A stretch of 64,000 nucleotides of DNA from Siderastrea siderea. Its lineage: Eukaryota > Cnidaria > Anthozoa > Scleractinia > Rhizangiidae. The stretch covers positions 17,393,183-17,457,182 of the forward strand of contig OZ034972.1 of assembly GCA_964030785.1 (NCBI GenBank), written 5' to 3'. Each line of letters starts with the position of its first letter. Positions within the stretch are counted from its first letter, which is position 1. Positions 33,201-43,544 of the stretch are shown here, piece after piece. Below the pieces are notes generated by a model. That model saw only the letters and a list, made by a program, of their open reading frames with translations. It was not told the DNA's origin and did not search any database. Position numbers and translations under genes: made by a program.

Positions 33201-33826
33201 CGGTGCGAAAATGGCAAAACGTGCTCATCTCAGGCTGAAAACGCTGTTTTGTACAAACTTGTGTACTTTGCTCATATCCGCTAAAAAGTAGTGTGCGCAG
33301 TGCGAAAATGACAAAAGGTGCTGATCTCGGTGGCTGAAAACGCTCTTTTGGACAAACTCATGCACTTTGCTGAAAGTCGCTCAAAATTGACGCCCCAATG
33401 AGAAAATGATAAAACGTGCTGATCACGAACTGAAAGGTTGTTTTGCACAAAATCGTGCACTTTGCTAAAAATGGCCAAGAAGGGGTGCGTGCAGTGTGGA
33501 ATTGACAAAACGTGCACGCTAAGCACAGCCCGAAAACACAGTTTTGAACAAACCCATGCACTTTGCAAAAAATTGCTAAAAATGAGTGTGCCCGGTGCGA
33601 AAATGACAAAAGGTCCTGATCTCATGCTGAAAACGCTGTTTTGTAAAAACGTGTGCACTTTGCTCAAAACAGCTAAAAAGTGTTGTGTCCAGTGCAAAAA
33701 TGACGAAACGTGCTGAGTTCGCAATGGAAGCGCTGTTTTGTACAAACTCGTAAGATTTTCTGAAACTCGCTAAAAAGTGGTGCCCCAGTGCAAAAATGAC
33801 AAAACGTGCTCAACTCTGGCTGAAAA
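24225..33826. repeat. 97-bp satellite array, unit 2
   Basis: About 99 tandem monomers fill 9.6 kb. From about 24.4 to 26.1 kb and again from about 30.2 to 33.8 kb the array aligns with unit 1. The middle (about 26.1-30.2 kb) contains extra monomers, part of which resembles 48.0-50.2 kb of unit 3. Unoccupied paralogues of the element A and B insertion sites occur at about 31480-31560 and 32595-32640. No gene is supported. Confidence 0.9.
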
Positions 33827-34023
33827 GGCATTATTGGCCTGACAATTAAAATTTTGATATCCCTCGCTGTCATTGATTAACTTCAATTTTAACACGTGAG
33901 GGAAGGACAATACTCTAAGGGTATCCTTGAATTGGTTAGTGGGTATACCCTCTAGACCTGTATGCCATGTGCTTCTAACGATCTAGCTTCGAGGAATTTG
34001 TTGAGTTTCAGAGCTACAATTTT
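33827..34023 (+). repeat. Element A split direct repeat A1 (copy 2)
   Basis: It begins ggcattattggcctgac directly after satellite ctgaaaa and matches 12642-12836 and the A repeats at 38681 and 39175. Confidence 0.88.
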
Positions 34024-34222
34024 ATACCTTTTTCCGCCTTCTTTGTCAGGTAAGTGAGTTTTAGCTCCCCATTTCCTCTACTGATTGCATTCAGGACCGT
34101 TTACGTCTTTCCACGTATTTTTCTTCTGCATATCTTTTGTTGTTACGAACCTTGGGTTCGCTTGCTTCGCTAGTATCCGCCCGCTCATCTTCGCTTCGGT
34201 AGTTCATTATTATTCCGTCATT

Positions 34223-34818
34223 ATGAATAATTCAGTTCGTCCTAAGGCCCTCATCATTGGGCATTCTTTTGTCCGTCGTTTAAAGGACGATCTCCTGCGG
34301 AATTTTGACTCTCGTGCATCCCTTGATTTGGGGCTAGATCGAAGCATGGAGGTTTTGTTGCATGGCGTCGGCAGGCTTCGCGTTACTCAACTTCGCCGCA
34401 TTATTTCCCAGAAAGTTCGCGATCTGTCGCCGGATGCTGTGCTTTTGGAAATCGGCACGAACGATTTGGGTTCTATTTCACCCGAAATTGTGGGCTCCGA
34501 CATTCATGATATTGTGGAATATTTACATTTCTCTTTAGGTATACAAATGATGGGTGTTTGTTTAGTGATACCTCGTAGGGTTCGCGACTCGGGTTTCCCG
34601 ACGCTGGTTTCAATCTTTTGGCCCTGAAACTAAACCGGTACCTTTCTGTGTTGCTGGATGATACTCCTTTTGCTTTTGTCTGGCATCACGAGGAGCTGGA
34701 GTCGCTGGATCGCGCCATTTTGATGCCAGATGGTGTTCATTTGAATCCACGTGGCCAATACAAGCTGTACCGGAGCTATCGTGGTGCACTTTTAAAGGCT
34801 TTACCTTCGTCGTCTTAG
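34223..34818 (+). pseudogene. SGNH hydrolase of element A copy 2, frameshifted
   Basis: The ATG at 34223 and the first 125 or so residues match copy 1, including GHSFVRR and GTNDL. One g is missing near 34596 (gggtttcccg against gggtttgcccg), so the frame runs to a stop at 34627. The C-terminal part is in another frame (34618-34818) and keeps the canonical DGVH box (Asp codon 34729-34731) that copy 1 has lost. The lesion is recent-looking, since the remainder is nearly identical to copy 1. Confidence 0.82.
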
Positions 34819-35551
34819 AATTTTTCACGGGGGGTTATGGGCTCTTAATAACTTGCTTTGTGTTTTTACTGTAATAATGTAAGCCTAGAATATTGATTAC
34901 CTCATCATTGTTGGCCTGGCGCCGACTTAGCTGTTTTCGTGTCACATGGTTAACGTTCATTTATGGCCTCCTACGTTTGCAGGGCATTTCTCTGCACGTC
35001 GGCCTGGAGCGGACCTACCCTTTTTTGTTTTTATTAACGTTCATTTATGGCCTGCATTATTACTTGATTTGTTGGCCTGGAGCAGCCTTAGCAGGATTAA
35101 TTTTCTTTCGATTTTCTTTTGGCCTTTTAAATTGGCCTGGAGCACTAGTAACTAAGCCATTTGTTTGTGCTACTTTATTGCCTGCTTAAAGCCTGATTCC
35201 TTATTTGTCGGCCTAAGCAGAATTAGCACGTTGCTTTGTTTTAATTTACTTTCTGGCTTCGTGCTCATTTATGGGCTACTTTGTTTTTGTTAGCCTGGAG
35301 CATACCTTGATTTTACTTTGTTTCTGCTCATTTATTGCTCTCTTTATTTTGCAGCTTCATGGGGTGGCACTTTGCGGCGACACTGTGTTTGTATAGTCTG
35401 CCATGCCACCCTGCTGCGCTCGTGTTGTAATTGTTTTTATGTTTGTTTTTGTGTGTTATTTGAGCGGTGATCACTTTTTGCAGCAACTTAACCTACAAAC
35501 CAGCCTTCTTCGTAGGGGCTCGCTTGTCTGGTTCTTTTTGTTTATCCTAGA
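34819..35551 (+). other. Noncoding leader between hydrolase and gag (copy 2)
   Basis: This has the same degenerate ggcctggagc and tcatttatggcc boxes as 13634-14365, with scattered substitutions. No gene is supported. Confidence 0.55.
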
Positions 35552-35818
35552 ATGCCTCGTGCTGCCAGAAATCGTCGCCAGGCTACACGCCCCGCCCCAC
35601 CGGCCATGCGTCACAGGCAGAGGAACATCCAGCCTCCGGCCCGGTTAATCAATCCTGCCACTTCCCTCGATGATGCAGCAGTGTCTTCCACCGCCACTTC
35701 TACAATTGTGAGCAGCCTCAACAACACTTTAACCCACACCACACCATCTGTCATCCAAGCAACCAGCACCTCCAACTCCATCATGGCTAGGAGCTCCCTC
35801 ATCCAGGACATCACTTAA
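35552..35818 (+). pseudogene. Gag N-terminal remnant of element A copy 2
   Basis: The ATG at 35552 begins the basic N-terminus seen in copy 1. The frame ends at TAA 35816-35818, where copy 1 has CAA. This copy keeps the base whose loss shifts the copy 1 frame near 14582. About 56 bp further on, the 1204-bp deletion removes the rest of gag, including the zinc cluster. Confidence 0.75.
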
Positions 35819-35874
35819 GCAGTGACCCACCAGGTGCTGCGGACCCTTTCCACACACGGTGTGGTGGCTGCCGG

Positions 35875-37113
35875 AATGATTATATACCCCCGGAACATAC
35901 TAGTGTCACTTACGCTCGCGTTGATGATGCTGTTCGGCTGATAACTCGGTCTGGGGTAGGTAGTTTTTTGGCCAAAACTGATATCAAGAATGCTTTCCGC
36001 ATAATTCCTGTTAGGCCTGAAGATTACCATCTTCTCGGAATGCGCTGGCGTGGACTTTTTTACTATGATCGTTGTATGGTCATGGGCTGTGCTAGCTCAT
36101 GTAAAACTTTCGAGTCTTTCAGTAGCGCAGTTGAGTGGATTGCCAGGACCAAGCTCCACATACCTTACATGATTCATCTCTTGGATGATGTTCTCATCGT
36201 TGCTCCCACTAGGTCTCTGTGCTCCAGTCAGCTTTCTTGTTTTCTGGACTTGTGTGACTATTTGGGTATACCTATGTCCCCTGAAAAAACTGTAGGTCCA
36301 GCGGTGGTTTTGTCCTTTGCCGGTATTGAACTTGATACCATTCGCTCTGAGGCCCGTCTCCCCTCGGACAATTTGCTGCGGTGTGTTGATTTACTTTCAG
36401 CATTTCTGACTCGCAAGGAGGTTACTCTACAAGAATTACAGTCCCTTATAGGGCTTTTGAATTTTGCATGTTCTGTTGTCCTTCCGGGACAGGCATTTCT
36501 CCGTCGGCTTATTGATTCAACTGTCGGCATTAAACGACCACAGCACCTTGTCAGACTTAATTCAGCTGTTAAGTCTCACTTGCGGGTTTGGCTCACTTTC
36601 CTGTCAGATTTTAACGGCTGTTCCTTTTTTATTCATGAAGGGTGGTTAACTTCATACACTCTTCATCTATACACTGACGCGTCAGGGGCATTAGGTTTTG
36701 GGGCTGTTTTTGGTGACCAGTGGTGTTATGGTGAGTGGCCTGAGTCCTGGAAATCATACAATATCGCTGTCCTCGAGTTTTATCCAGTTCTCCTCAGTAT
36801 ACTGTTATGGGGTCATAGGATAAAAAATAAGCTTGTTCTCTTTTTCACAGATAATGAAGCATTAGTCCATGTTATTAATAAGAATTCATGTCGGAACCCC
36901 CTCCTAATGTCCTTTGTACGGAAGCTTGTTCTTTCTTGTCTCAAGCATAATATTTTGTTTCGAGCCCGCCATGTTCCAGGAATTCACAATAATTTGGCGG
37001 ATTCTTTGTCCCGTTTGCAGATCCAGCGATTCCAGCAGCTCGTCCCCGCTCACATGCACCCAACTCCGACAGTTGTCCCTCCACTCATGCAGCCTCAAAA
37101 TTGGAGGATGTAG
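35875..37113 (+). pseudogene. RT-RNase H of element A copy 2, N-terminally deleted
   Basis: The frame is open from the deletion junction through 37113. It covers the RT palm (FLAKTDIKNAFR), HLLDDVLIVAP, the thumb, and RNase H with LYTDASG, LEFYPVL, FFTDNEA and NLADSLSR. The N-terminal RT fingers (GRLAGPFP to GASV) are deleted, so it cannot make full-length RT. The TGG at the position of the copy 1 stop shows what the ancestral codon was. It overlaps the recombinase frame by 13 nt. Confidence 0.83.
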
Positions 37114-38041
37114 TGACCCACTTAATTAGTTCTAGTTTGCAGCCATCTTCCATTCCAACCTATCGCCGTGCCTGGAAGCTGTACCGCAATTTTCTTTTCA
37201 GCACTGTCGGTAATCCGTCATCTGATTTCCCAATCCCTCCAGCGACACTGGCTCTTTTCATTGCCCATTTATATCAGCAAAATTACGCTTCTTCCACGGT
37301 CAATACCTATGTTTCTGCACTGGGTTATTTGCACCGGCTGGCGGGTGTTTCCGATCCCACCAGAGTATTTTTTATTCTAGAGATGTTAAAAGGGTATGGA
37401 AAGGTTGACGCGCGCTTTGATATGCGGATGCCACTCTCCATTCCCATATTAACAAAGATTTTTCAGCAGTGCCCCAGTATTTTGGACTCTCACTACGTTT
37501 CCACTATGTTTAAAGCTATGTGTGCTATGGCTTTTTATGCCTTTTTGCGCATTGGTGAAATCACAGTCACCAAACAATCACCAGCTTACAGTTGCGGCAG
37601 TTGGAAAAGTTGTCTACTGTGCGTGGGGACACTGAGGCAATAAAGGTTACTTTTTATTCCTTTAAACACCATTACAATGAGCCACCACTCTCCGTGGTTC
37701 TTACGCGTCAGCCGGTCGTTTGCCCAGTGGACACCCTCCTTGTTTACCTCCAATTCCGAGGTTGTCAGCCAGTACCCATTTTTCAGCATCTGGATTGGTC
37801 ACCTGTTACCCGTTCTGAATTTTACGACTGGTTGGCAAGGGCAATCAAGAGCTGTGGTCTTAACCCAGACAGATATAAGGGTCATAGCTTTCGCATCGGA
37901 GCAGCCTCCCACGCTGCCGAGTGTGGCTATTCCGAAACCCAGATTCGTCTTTTGGGGCGATGGAAATCAGATGCTTTTAAAAAGTGCATTCGCCTACCTA
38001 GTTTGCAAAGTACACCTACTTGTTTCAGCTCTCCTTCTTAG
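37101..38041 (+). pseudogene. Tyrosine recombinase of element A copy 2, frameshifted and lacking its tyrosine
   Basis: The first 160 or so codons are open and include FYAFLRIGEIT. Four bases are missing after 37586 relative to copy 1, shifting the frame. The C-terminal part (to 38041) has GHSFRIG and LGRWKSD, but the nucleophile codon is TGC (37985-37987), giving FKKCIRLP instead of FKKY. Even without the indel it would be inactive in DNA cleavage. Confidence 0.83.
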
Positions 38042-38440
38042 GCAATTGTTGGTTTGGAATATGGCTGCTTCTCGACCATGACAAACCAGTCTACAGGGGT
38101 GGCTGTTTCGTTGTCTGGCTGATTATTCTTTAGGGGTTACAGGAGCATAGTTTGCAGGGGCACCTGCGCTCGCCATTTGATCTTTTAGTTAGTCCTAATA
38201 TAAACTTCCAAACAGTTTACAGGGCTAGCTTGTTTGGAATTTTCTTTGCCTATATGCAGCGCAGTTTGCAGGGGTAACTGTTCTGCTCCTCACAATAATC
38301 TGTATTCCTACACATCACTGCAGTAGCTTGCAGGGGTAGCTGCTTGTCTTTCAGTTTTTTGTTGTCCGTGTTCCTCCAGAGACTAGTCCCTGTTGTCAGT
38401 GCTAGGGTGAGGCTGCCCACTTTACCCAAGTGAGCTTTGG
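38042..38440 (+). other. 3' noncoding region of element A copy 2
   Basis: This matches 18064-18462 with minor changes and has the same tacaggggtagctg-like repeated motif. No gene is supported. Confidence 0.6.
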
Positions 38441-39670
38441 CGGTTCATTGCCCTCACCTTTGATGGGCGTAGCTTTTGATTTATTGTGTCGTTCATTTTT
38501 GCAATGAATTTTGGAATATTAAAGCGGCTATGTGTTGCTTGCACATAGCCACAATTTATCCAGACAAAAGGAGTGTGTCTTTTCTTCTGGCCCATCAAAC
38601 TGAGCTACCGCTGACAACAGTAATTAGCTCCTGTTAAATTTGTTTGAGAAGACATGAACATTCCAGAGGGATAGCATAAAGGCGTTATTGGCCTGACAAT
38701 AAAAATTTTATGATATCCCTCGCTGTCATTGATTAACTTCAATCTTAACACGTGAGGGAAGGACGATACCCTAAGGGTATCCTTGAATTCGTTAGTGGTA
38801 TACCCTCTAGACCTGTATGCCATGTGCTTCTAGCGATCTAGCCTCGAGCAATTTGTTGAGTTTCAGAGCTACAATTTTAACCCACCTCCTCCCACATTGT
38901 CCTTTCTTCCCTCTGTCTCCTTATATGTTAGGGTTGCGGTTCATTGCCCTCACCTTTTATGGGCGTAGCTTTTGTTTTATTGTGTCGTTCATTTTTGCAA
39001 TGAATTTTGGAATATTAAAGCGGCTATGTGTTGCTTGCACATAGCCAAAATTTATCCAGACAGAAGGTGTGTCTTTTCTTCTGGCCCATCAAACTGAGCT
39101 ACCGCTGACAACAGTAATTAGCTCCTGTTAAATTTGTTTGAGAAGACATGAACATTCCAGAGGGATAGCATAAAGGCATTATTGGCCTGACAATAAAAAT
39201 TTTATGATATCCCTCGCTGTCATTGATTAACTTCAATTTTAACACGTGAGGGAAGGACGATACTCTAATGGTATCCTTGAATTGGTTAGTGGTATACCCT
39301 CTAGACCTGTATGCCATGTGCTTCTAGCGATCTAGCCTCGAGCAATTTGTTGAGTTTCAGAGCTACAATTTTAACCCACCTCCTCCCACATTGTCCTTTC
39401 TTCCCTCTGTCTCCTTATATGTTAGGGTTGCGGTTCATTGCCCTCACCTTTGACGGGCGTAGCTTTTGTTTTATTGTGTCGTTCATTTTTGCAATGAATT
39501 TTGGAATATTAAAGCGGCTATGTGTTGCTTGTACATAGCCAAAATTTATCCAGACAAAAGGTGTGTGTCTTTTCTTCTGGCCCATCAAACTGAGCTACCG
39601 CTGACAACAGTAACTAGCCCCTGTTAAATTTGTTTGAGAAGACATGAACATTCCAGAGGGATAGCATAAA
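38441..39670 (+). repeat. Expanded terminal repeat block B-A-B-A-B of element A copy 2
   Basis: B repeats lie at 38441-38680, 38937-39174 and 39431-39670. A repeats lie at 38681-38878 and 39175-39372. The B-A period is about 494-496 bp. Copies 0 and 1 have a single B-A-B. The last B runs into satellite at the same point as in the other copies. The extra B-A unit could come from unequal exchange, or from recombinase-mediated insertion of a terminal circle. Confidence 0.88.
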
Positions 39671-40302
39671 AGCTGTTTTGTACAATCTCGTATACTTTGC
39701 TGAAAACCACTAAAAAGTAGTGTGCCCAGTGCAAAAACGACAAACCGTGCTGATCTCGGGTCGAAAACGCTGTCTTGTAAAAACTCGTGCACTTTTCTAA
39801 ATATCGCTAAAACGTAGTACGCCCAGTGTGAAAATGACAAAACGTGGTGATGTTGAGCTGAAAATGCTGTTTTGTACTTTATGCAAACTTGTGCACTTTG
39901 TTGAAAATCGCTCAAAATTCGTGCGCCCAGTGCAAAAATGCTAAAACGTGCTGGTTTTGGGTTGAAAACGCTGTTTTGCACAAATTCGTGCAATTTGCTG
40001 AAAATGGCTAAGAAAATGTACGTTTCAGTGCGCAATTGACAAAACGTGCTGATCTCGGGGGCTGAAAACGCAGTTTTGGACAAACTCGTGCACTTTGCTA
40101 AATATGGCTAAGAAAAGTTGCACCCAGTGCGGAAGTGAGAAATCGTGCTAATCTTAGGCTGAAAACACTGTTTTGTACAAACTTGTGCACTTTGCTGAAA
40201 ATCGCTAACAAGTGAAGTGCCCATTGGGAAATTGACAAACATGCTGATCTCGGGCTGAAAATGCTGTTTTCTACAAACTCGTGCACTTTGCTGAAAGTCC
40301 CT
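39671..40302. repeat. 97-bp satellite, short block in unit 3
   Basis: This 632-bp block corresponds to the 430-bp blocks of units 1 and 2 but has about two more monomers (within about 39780-40200), one with the 10-12 bp internal insertion near 39880. Confidence 0.88.
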
Positions 40303-40786
40303 GAATGTTCCCAACCCACGAGAAACAAGAACACAACAATGATATGTGGGTAAGGGGTTAGGAATGAAGTACTCCAATAGCAGGCGAGTGGAACTAAATG
40401 CCATCAATAAATGAATCACTAATCCGGCTTGGTAAGGGGGTCAAAGCCCCGTCCTCTGCAGGTCACAAAGTCCTGGGAGAGGTCCTAATCGTCTTCGGGG
40501 CTGCAGTCACAATACCCCAAAAGAGGTCCTTACTCCCTTTCAGAGCTGCAGGTCACAATATCCTGAAAAGGTCCCTACTCCCCCTCAGGGCTGCAGGTCA
40601 CAATACCCTGAAAGAGGTTCCTAGTGCTAAGGGAGTTTAGACTCATGGTTACCATGGCAACCCATCAATTCTGTGACTCTATGGGGCCAAGAGTGCCTGT
40701 ATGGGAGCACTTCATCCCCACAAATACACAAAGTGTATTCCCCATAGACGAAACAACCCCAACCCCGAAAATAAGTAATTAATTAA
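40303..40786 (-). other. 3' noncoding region of element B copy 3
   Basis: This has the same features as 19633-20116 at offset 20670: four 45-bp repeats from 40456, the X-box-like palindrome at 40648-40661, and the nested hairpins. No gene is supported. Confidence 0.65.
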
Positions 40787-41668
40787 CTAATTAAAGGTAT
40801 CACCTAACAACTGATGGGATACCCCAGAAAGAAGGGAATGTGGGCACTGAACATATCTTTCGTAGCAGTCAGAGGACCACCGCCCAAGTGTTTTTATTAG
40901 CCAAGGGGGAAGGCCCACAGAAGCAGAGGTTGTGGCAGCCCCAATTCTATAGCTATGTCCCGCATACTGAGATGGTTGAAAACCTGACATAGAGAGAAGC
41001 TGCCTAGTTTCAGAGGTAAGTTCCGCTTTTGTGAGGGGAGCCCCAGACAAGTACTGAAAAAGTGGACCTGTTTTGTTCCCCCGGTAGGACAAATAATTTG
41101 CTATAGCCAAAACAGGGCAGACCCTCTGGTCAGTCTTTCCAATAACAATAGTCTGACCCGAACGAAATGGGTCGGTTTCGGATATTTTTATCCTAACTGA
41201 CATATGTTCAGGGTTTTGAAAACTGGGGAAAAAGGTTACATCCCCTGGAGACAAGTGGAGTGTACATGAATAGGGTGAGTTGCAGGTCATTTCTACCAAG
41301 CGGAGGAAACCAAAAAAGGCTAAGGTCATGGCTGCCCATACCATAATAGAGTCATAGTTAGTGGTGGTTGGGATTGCAAGAAGTTGGAAGAACAATTTCA
41401 GGTGGTTTATTGTAACAGGGAGTCGAATGCGGGTAGAATCGCCCTGGGAACGCTTGATGCCGCGGCAAATCAACTGCAGGCGCAAGAATGTCTTAAGGTC
41501 CAGGTCATAGCCTGAGCGGATATGCAGGTGTCTAACTGCAGCCAGGTAGCCCTTGATGGATGAGTGTTTAATTGTTTTGGCTAAATATGCAACATACTGA
41601 ATCAGAGTCTCTTGATTGGTTGGCAAATGAGTTGACTTGTGTGGGCTGTGGAGGGTGCAAAAGTCCAA
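40787..41668 (-). CDS. Tyrosine recombinase of element B copy 3, frame intact
   Basis: The frame gives 293 residues from a TTG, nearly identical to copy 2, with the same catalytic Arg, HxxR, Trp and Tyr (GFLRLVE, GHSYRIG, LGRWSSD, ERYVQ). The frame is open upstream of the TTG into the RNase H overlap, so the natural protein is probably longer at the N-terminus. Substitutions relative to copy 2 are few and spare the catalytic boxes. Whether it is expressed cannot be judged from sequence. Confidence 0.85.
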   Translation of the reverse strand: MDFCTLHSPHKSTHLPTNQETLIQYVAYLAKTIKHSSIKGYLAAVRHLHIRSGYDLDLKTFLRLQLICRGIKRSQGDSTRIRLPVTINHLKLFFQLLAIPTTTNYDSIMVWAAMTLAFFGFLRLVEMTCNSPYSCTLHLSPGDVTFFPSFQNPEHMSVRIKISETDPFRSGQTIVIGKTDQRVCPVLAIANYLSYRGNKTGPLFQYLSGAPLTKAELTSETRQLLSMSGFQPSQYAGHSYRIGAATTSASVGLPPWLIKTLGRWSSDCYERYVQCPHSLLSGVSHQLLGDTFN

Positions 41669-41747
41669 AAATCTTCGTTCACCAGATGTGTATGTTTGTT
41701 TAGTAGAGGCAGCAACAGAGAGACTTAAGTAATGTGGATGTCGGCAT

Positions 41748-43544
41748 TCAGATCACCAACATTCCCGGGGGTATGGGACATGGGGCTGGGTCTCCATGAG
41801 GGGCCAGTCTGCGAAATCGATCCATCTGAAATCGAGAGAGGGAATCCACGGTTTCATTTGTCTTGCCTTCAATGTGTTCTGCCCTTGGATAGAAGTTATG
41901 TCTTAAAGTTAAGAGGGTAAAATGGCGAACGAGGTCCATAGCCCTAGGAATGTGGGATCGTTTAGAGTTTACTATACTGACAACCGATTTGTTGTCACAA
42001 TAGAAAACAATACGCTTATTAGCGAACTCATCCCCCCATAGGTGGCATGCTACCACCAAGGCAAATAACTCTTGCCAGGCAATGCTTATACCAGGAACAT
42101 TGAGCTGGTGGTGAGTCTCCCACCTACCCTGAAACCATTTCTGACCTAATATCCCACCGTACCCAAGTGTGCCTGAGGCATCGGCATGGAGTTCTCAGGA
42201 GTCGGAGTCTAGCCATGAAGTAGGGAGGAAAATCCCGGCCCCATTCCAAGTGCGAATAAACTATTGCCACATAGTAAGATCCTTGAAGAAACCCTTGCTT
42301 AATTTAATGTGGTGGTAAGGTTTAGCGACTTTACGAGTTAGCTCAATCATGTGCTGTAGAAAGGGTCTCCCATGGGGGATAACTCTGCACGCAAAGTTCA
42401 AAGTCCCAATGAGTGATTGTAACTCCATTAGGATGCATGTCCTTTTTGTTTGAAAGAGGGCAAGGGAGGCCTGTATCCGTTCTACCTTATCTGCTGGGAG
42501 TCTGGCGTCAATCCGGACGGTGTCCAGGATAATTCCTATGAACTCAAGGGTAGTAGAAGGGCCCTCTGTTTTGTTGGCTGCAATGGGGATACCCAGATTC
42601 CTAAAGGTCAAGAGCATGCCTATTCAAGCTCTGCTGGATAGCAAATTTAGAGGAGGGGAGGATGAGGCTGGTTCGATGATCAAGAAATCATCGAGGATAT
42701 GACAAACAAATGAAACCAGGCATTGATTGAGGAGGATCCACTCTATCGCATCAGACAGTAAATTGAACAGGAAAGGGGCACTCCTGAAGCCAAAGGGAAG
42801 GACTTTGTCATAGTAGTAGCTACCCTCCCAATACATGCGGAATAGCTCATAATCTGAAGGCCCAAGAGGGATGAGGCGAAACGCTGACTCGATGTCTGTC
42901 TTCGCAAGAAAGCACCCTTGGCCGAGGCTCAAAATCCCTTGGATCGCATTGTCGATTGTTATCTACTGAAGGCTGAAATCCTCCTTGGGGATTGAAGAGT
43001 TGATACTCGTCTCTCCAGATTTTGGGAAAGATAAGTGAAAGATGGTCCTAAACTTAGTAGAATGTTTTTTGGGGACCAATCCGATGGGGGACACCTGGAA
43101 ATTGGGCAGTAGTGGGCTGGGGAAAGGACCCTCAACTCACCCCAGGGCCACTTCCCTGGAAAGGTTTTCTGAAACAGTATTTGGTTGGGAAAGGGCAGTG
43201 GGCAGATTCCTAGAGAATCTAGCAACACGTCTCCCAGTAAAACCCACATCGGCCCCATACCTAAGATTGTTACACAATTTCGAGACAAATTCCTGATCAG
43301 GATGATTAGTCAATGTTTCCTCAAGTCGTCGTACAATAATAGGGGTCGGGAGGGGACAAGTAGTGTTCTCACTTTCGATGAGAGGAACTTGACTTTGAGT
43401 TTCCATGGTCATTATCTCTATTTCTCCCCCCTTCCCGCTCTGGTTGCCGGACAGGGTGGGTCGGGCAGTCAACCCTTGGGTGCGATCCACTACATTTGTT
43501 ACATACATGTCTGAAATAGCAGGGGTCGCTATTACATGTGCCAC
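41748..43544 (-). pseudogene. Reverse transcriptase-RNase H of element B copy 3, broken
   Basis: RT and RNase H motifs are as in the other copies, with HADAS at the first RNase H aspartate. Stops are at 43137-43139 (TGA where copies 1 and 2 have CGA), 42963-42965, 42624-42626, 42261-42263 and 42195-42197. The region after ILDD remains in one frame with the palm, unlike copies 1 and 2. The segment at 42261-42617 is an uninterrupted thumb and connection frame. Confidence 0.8.

Larger units (their letters stand above)
33827..39670 (+). mobile_element. Element A copy 2, with internal deletion and expanded 3' repeats
   Basis: The boundaries and site match copy 1. A 1204-bp deletion joins the gag N-terminus to the RT middle at 35874/35875 (equivalent to 14688-15891 of copy 1). 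The hydrolase has a one-base deletion, the recombinase has a 4-bp deletion and lacks its tyrosine, and the terminal block is B-A-B-A-B instead of B-A-B. The RT-RNase H frame that remains is open and has Trp where copy 1 has a stop. Confidence 0.87.
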
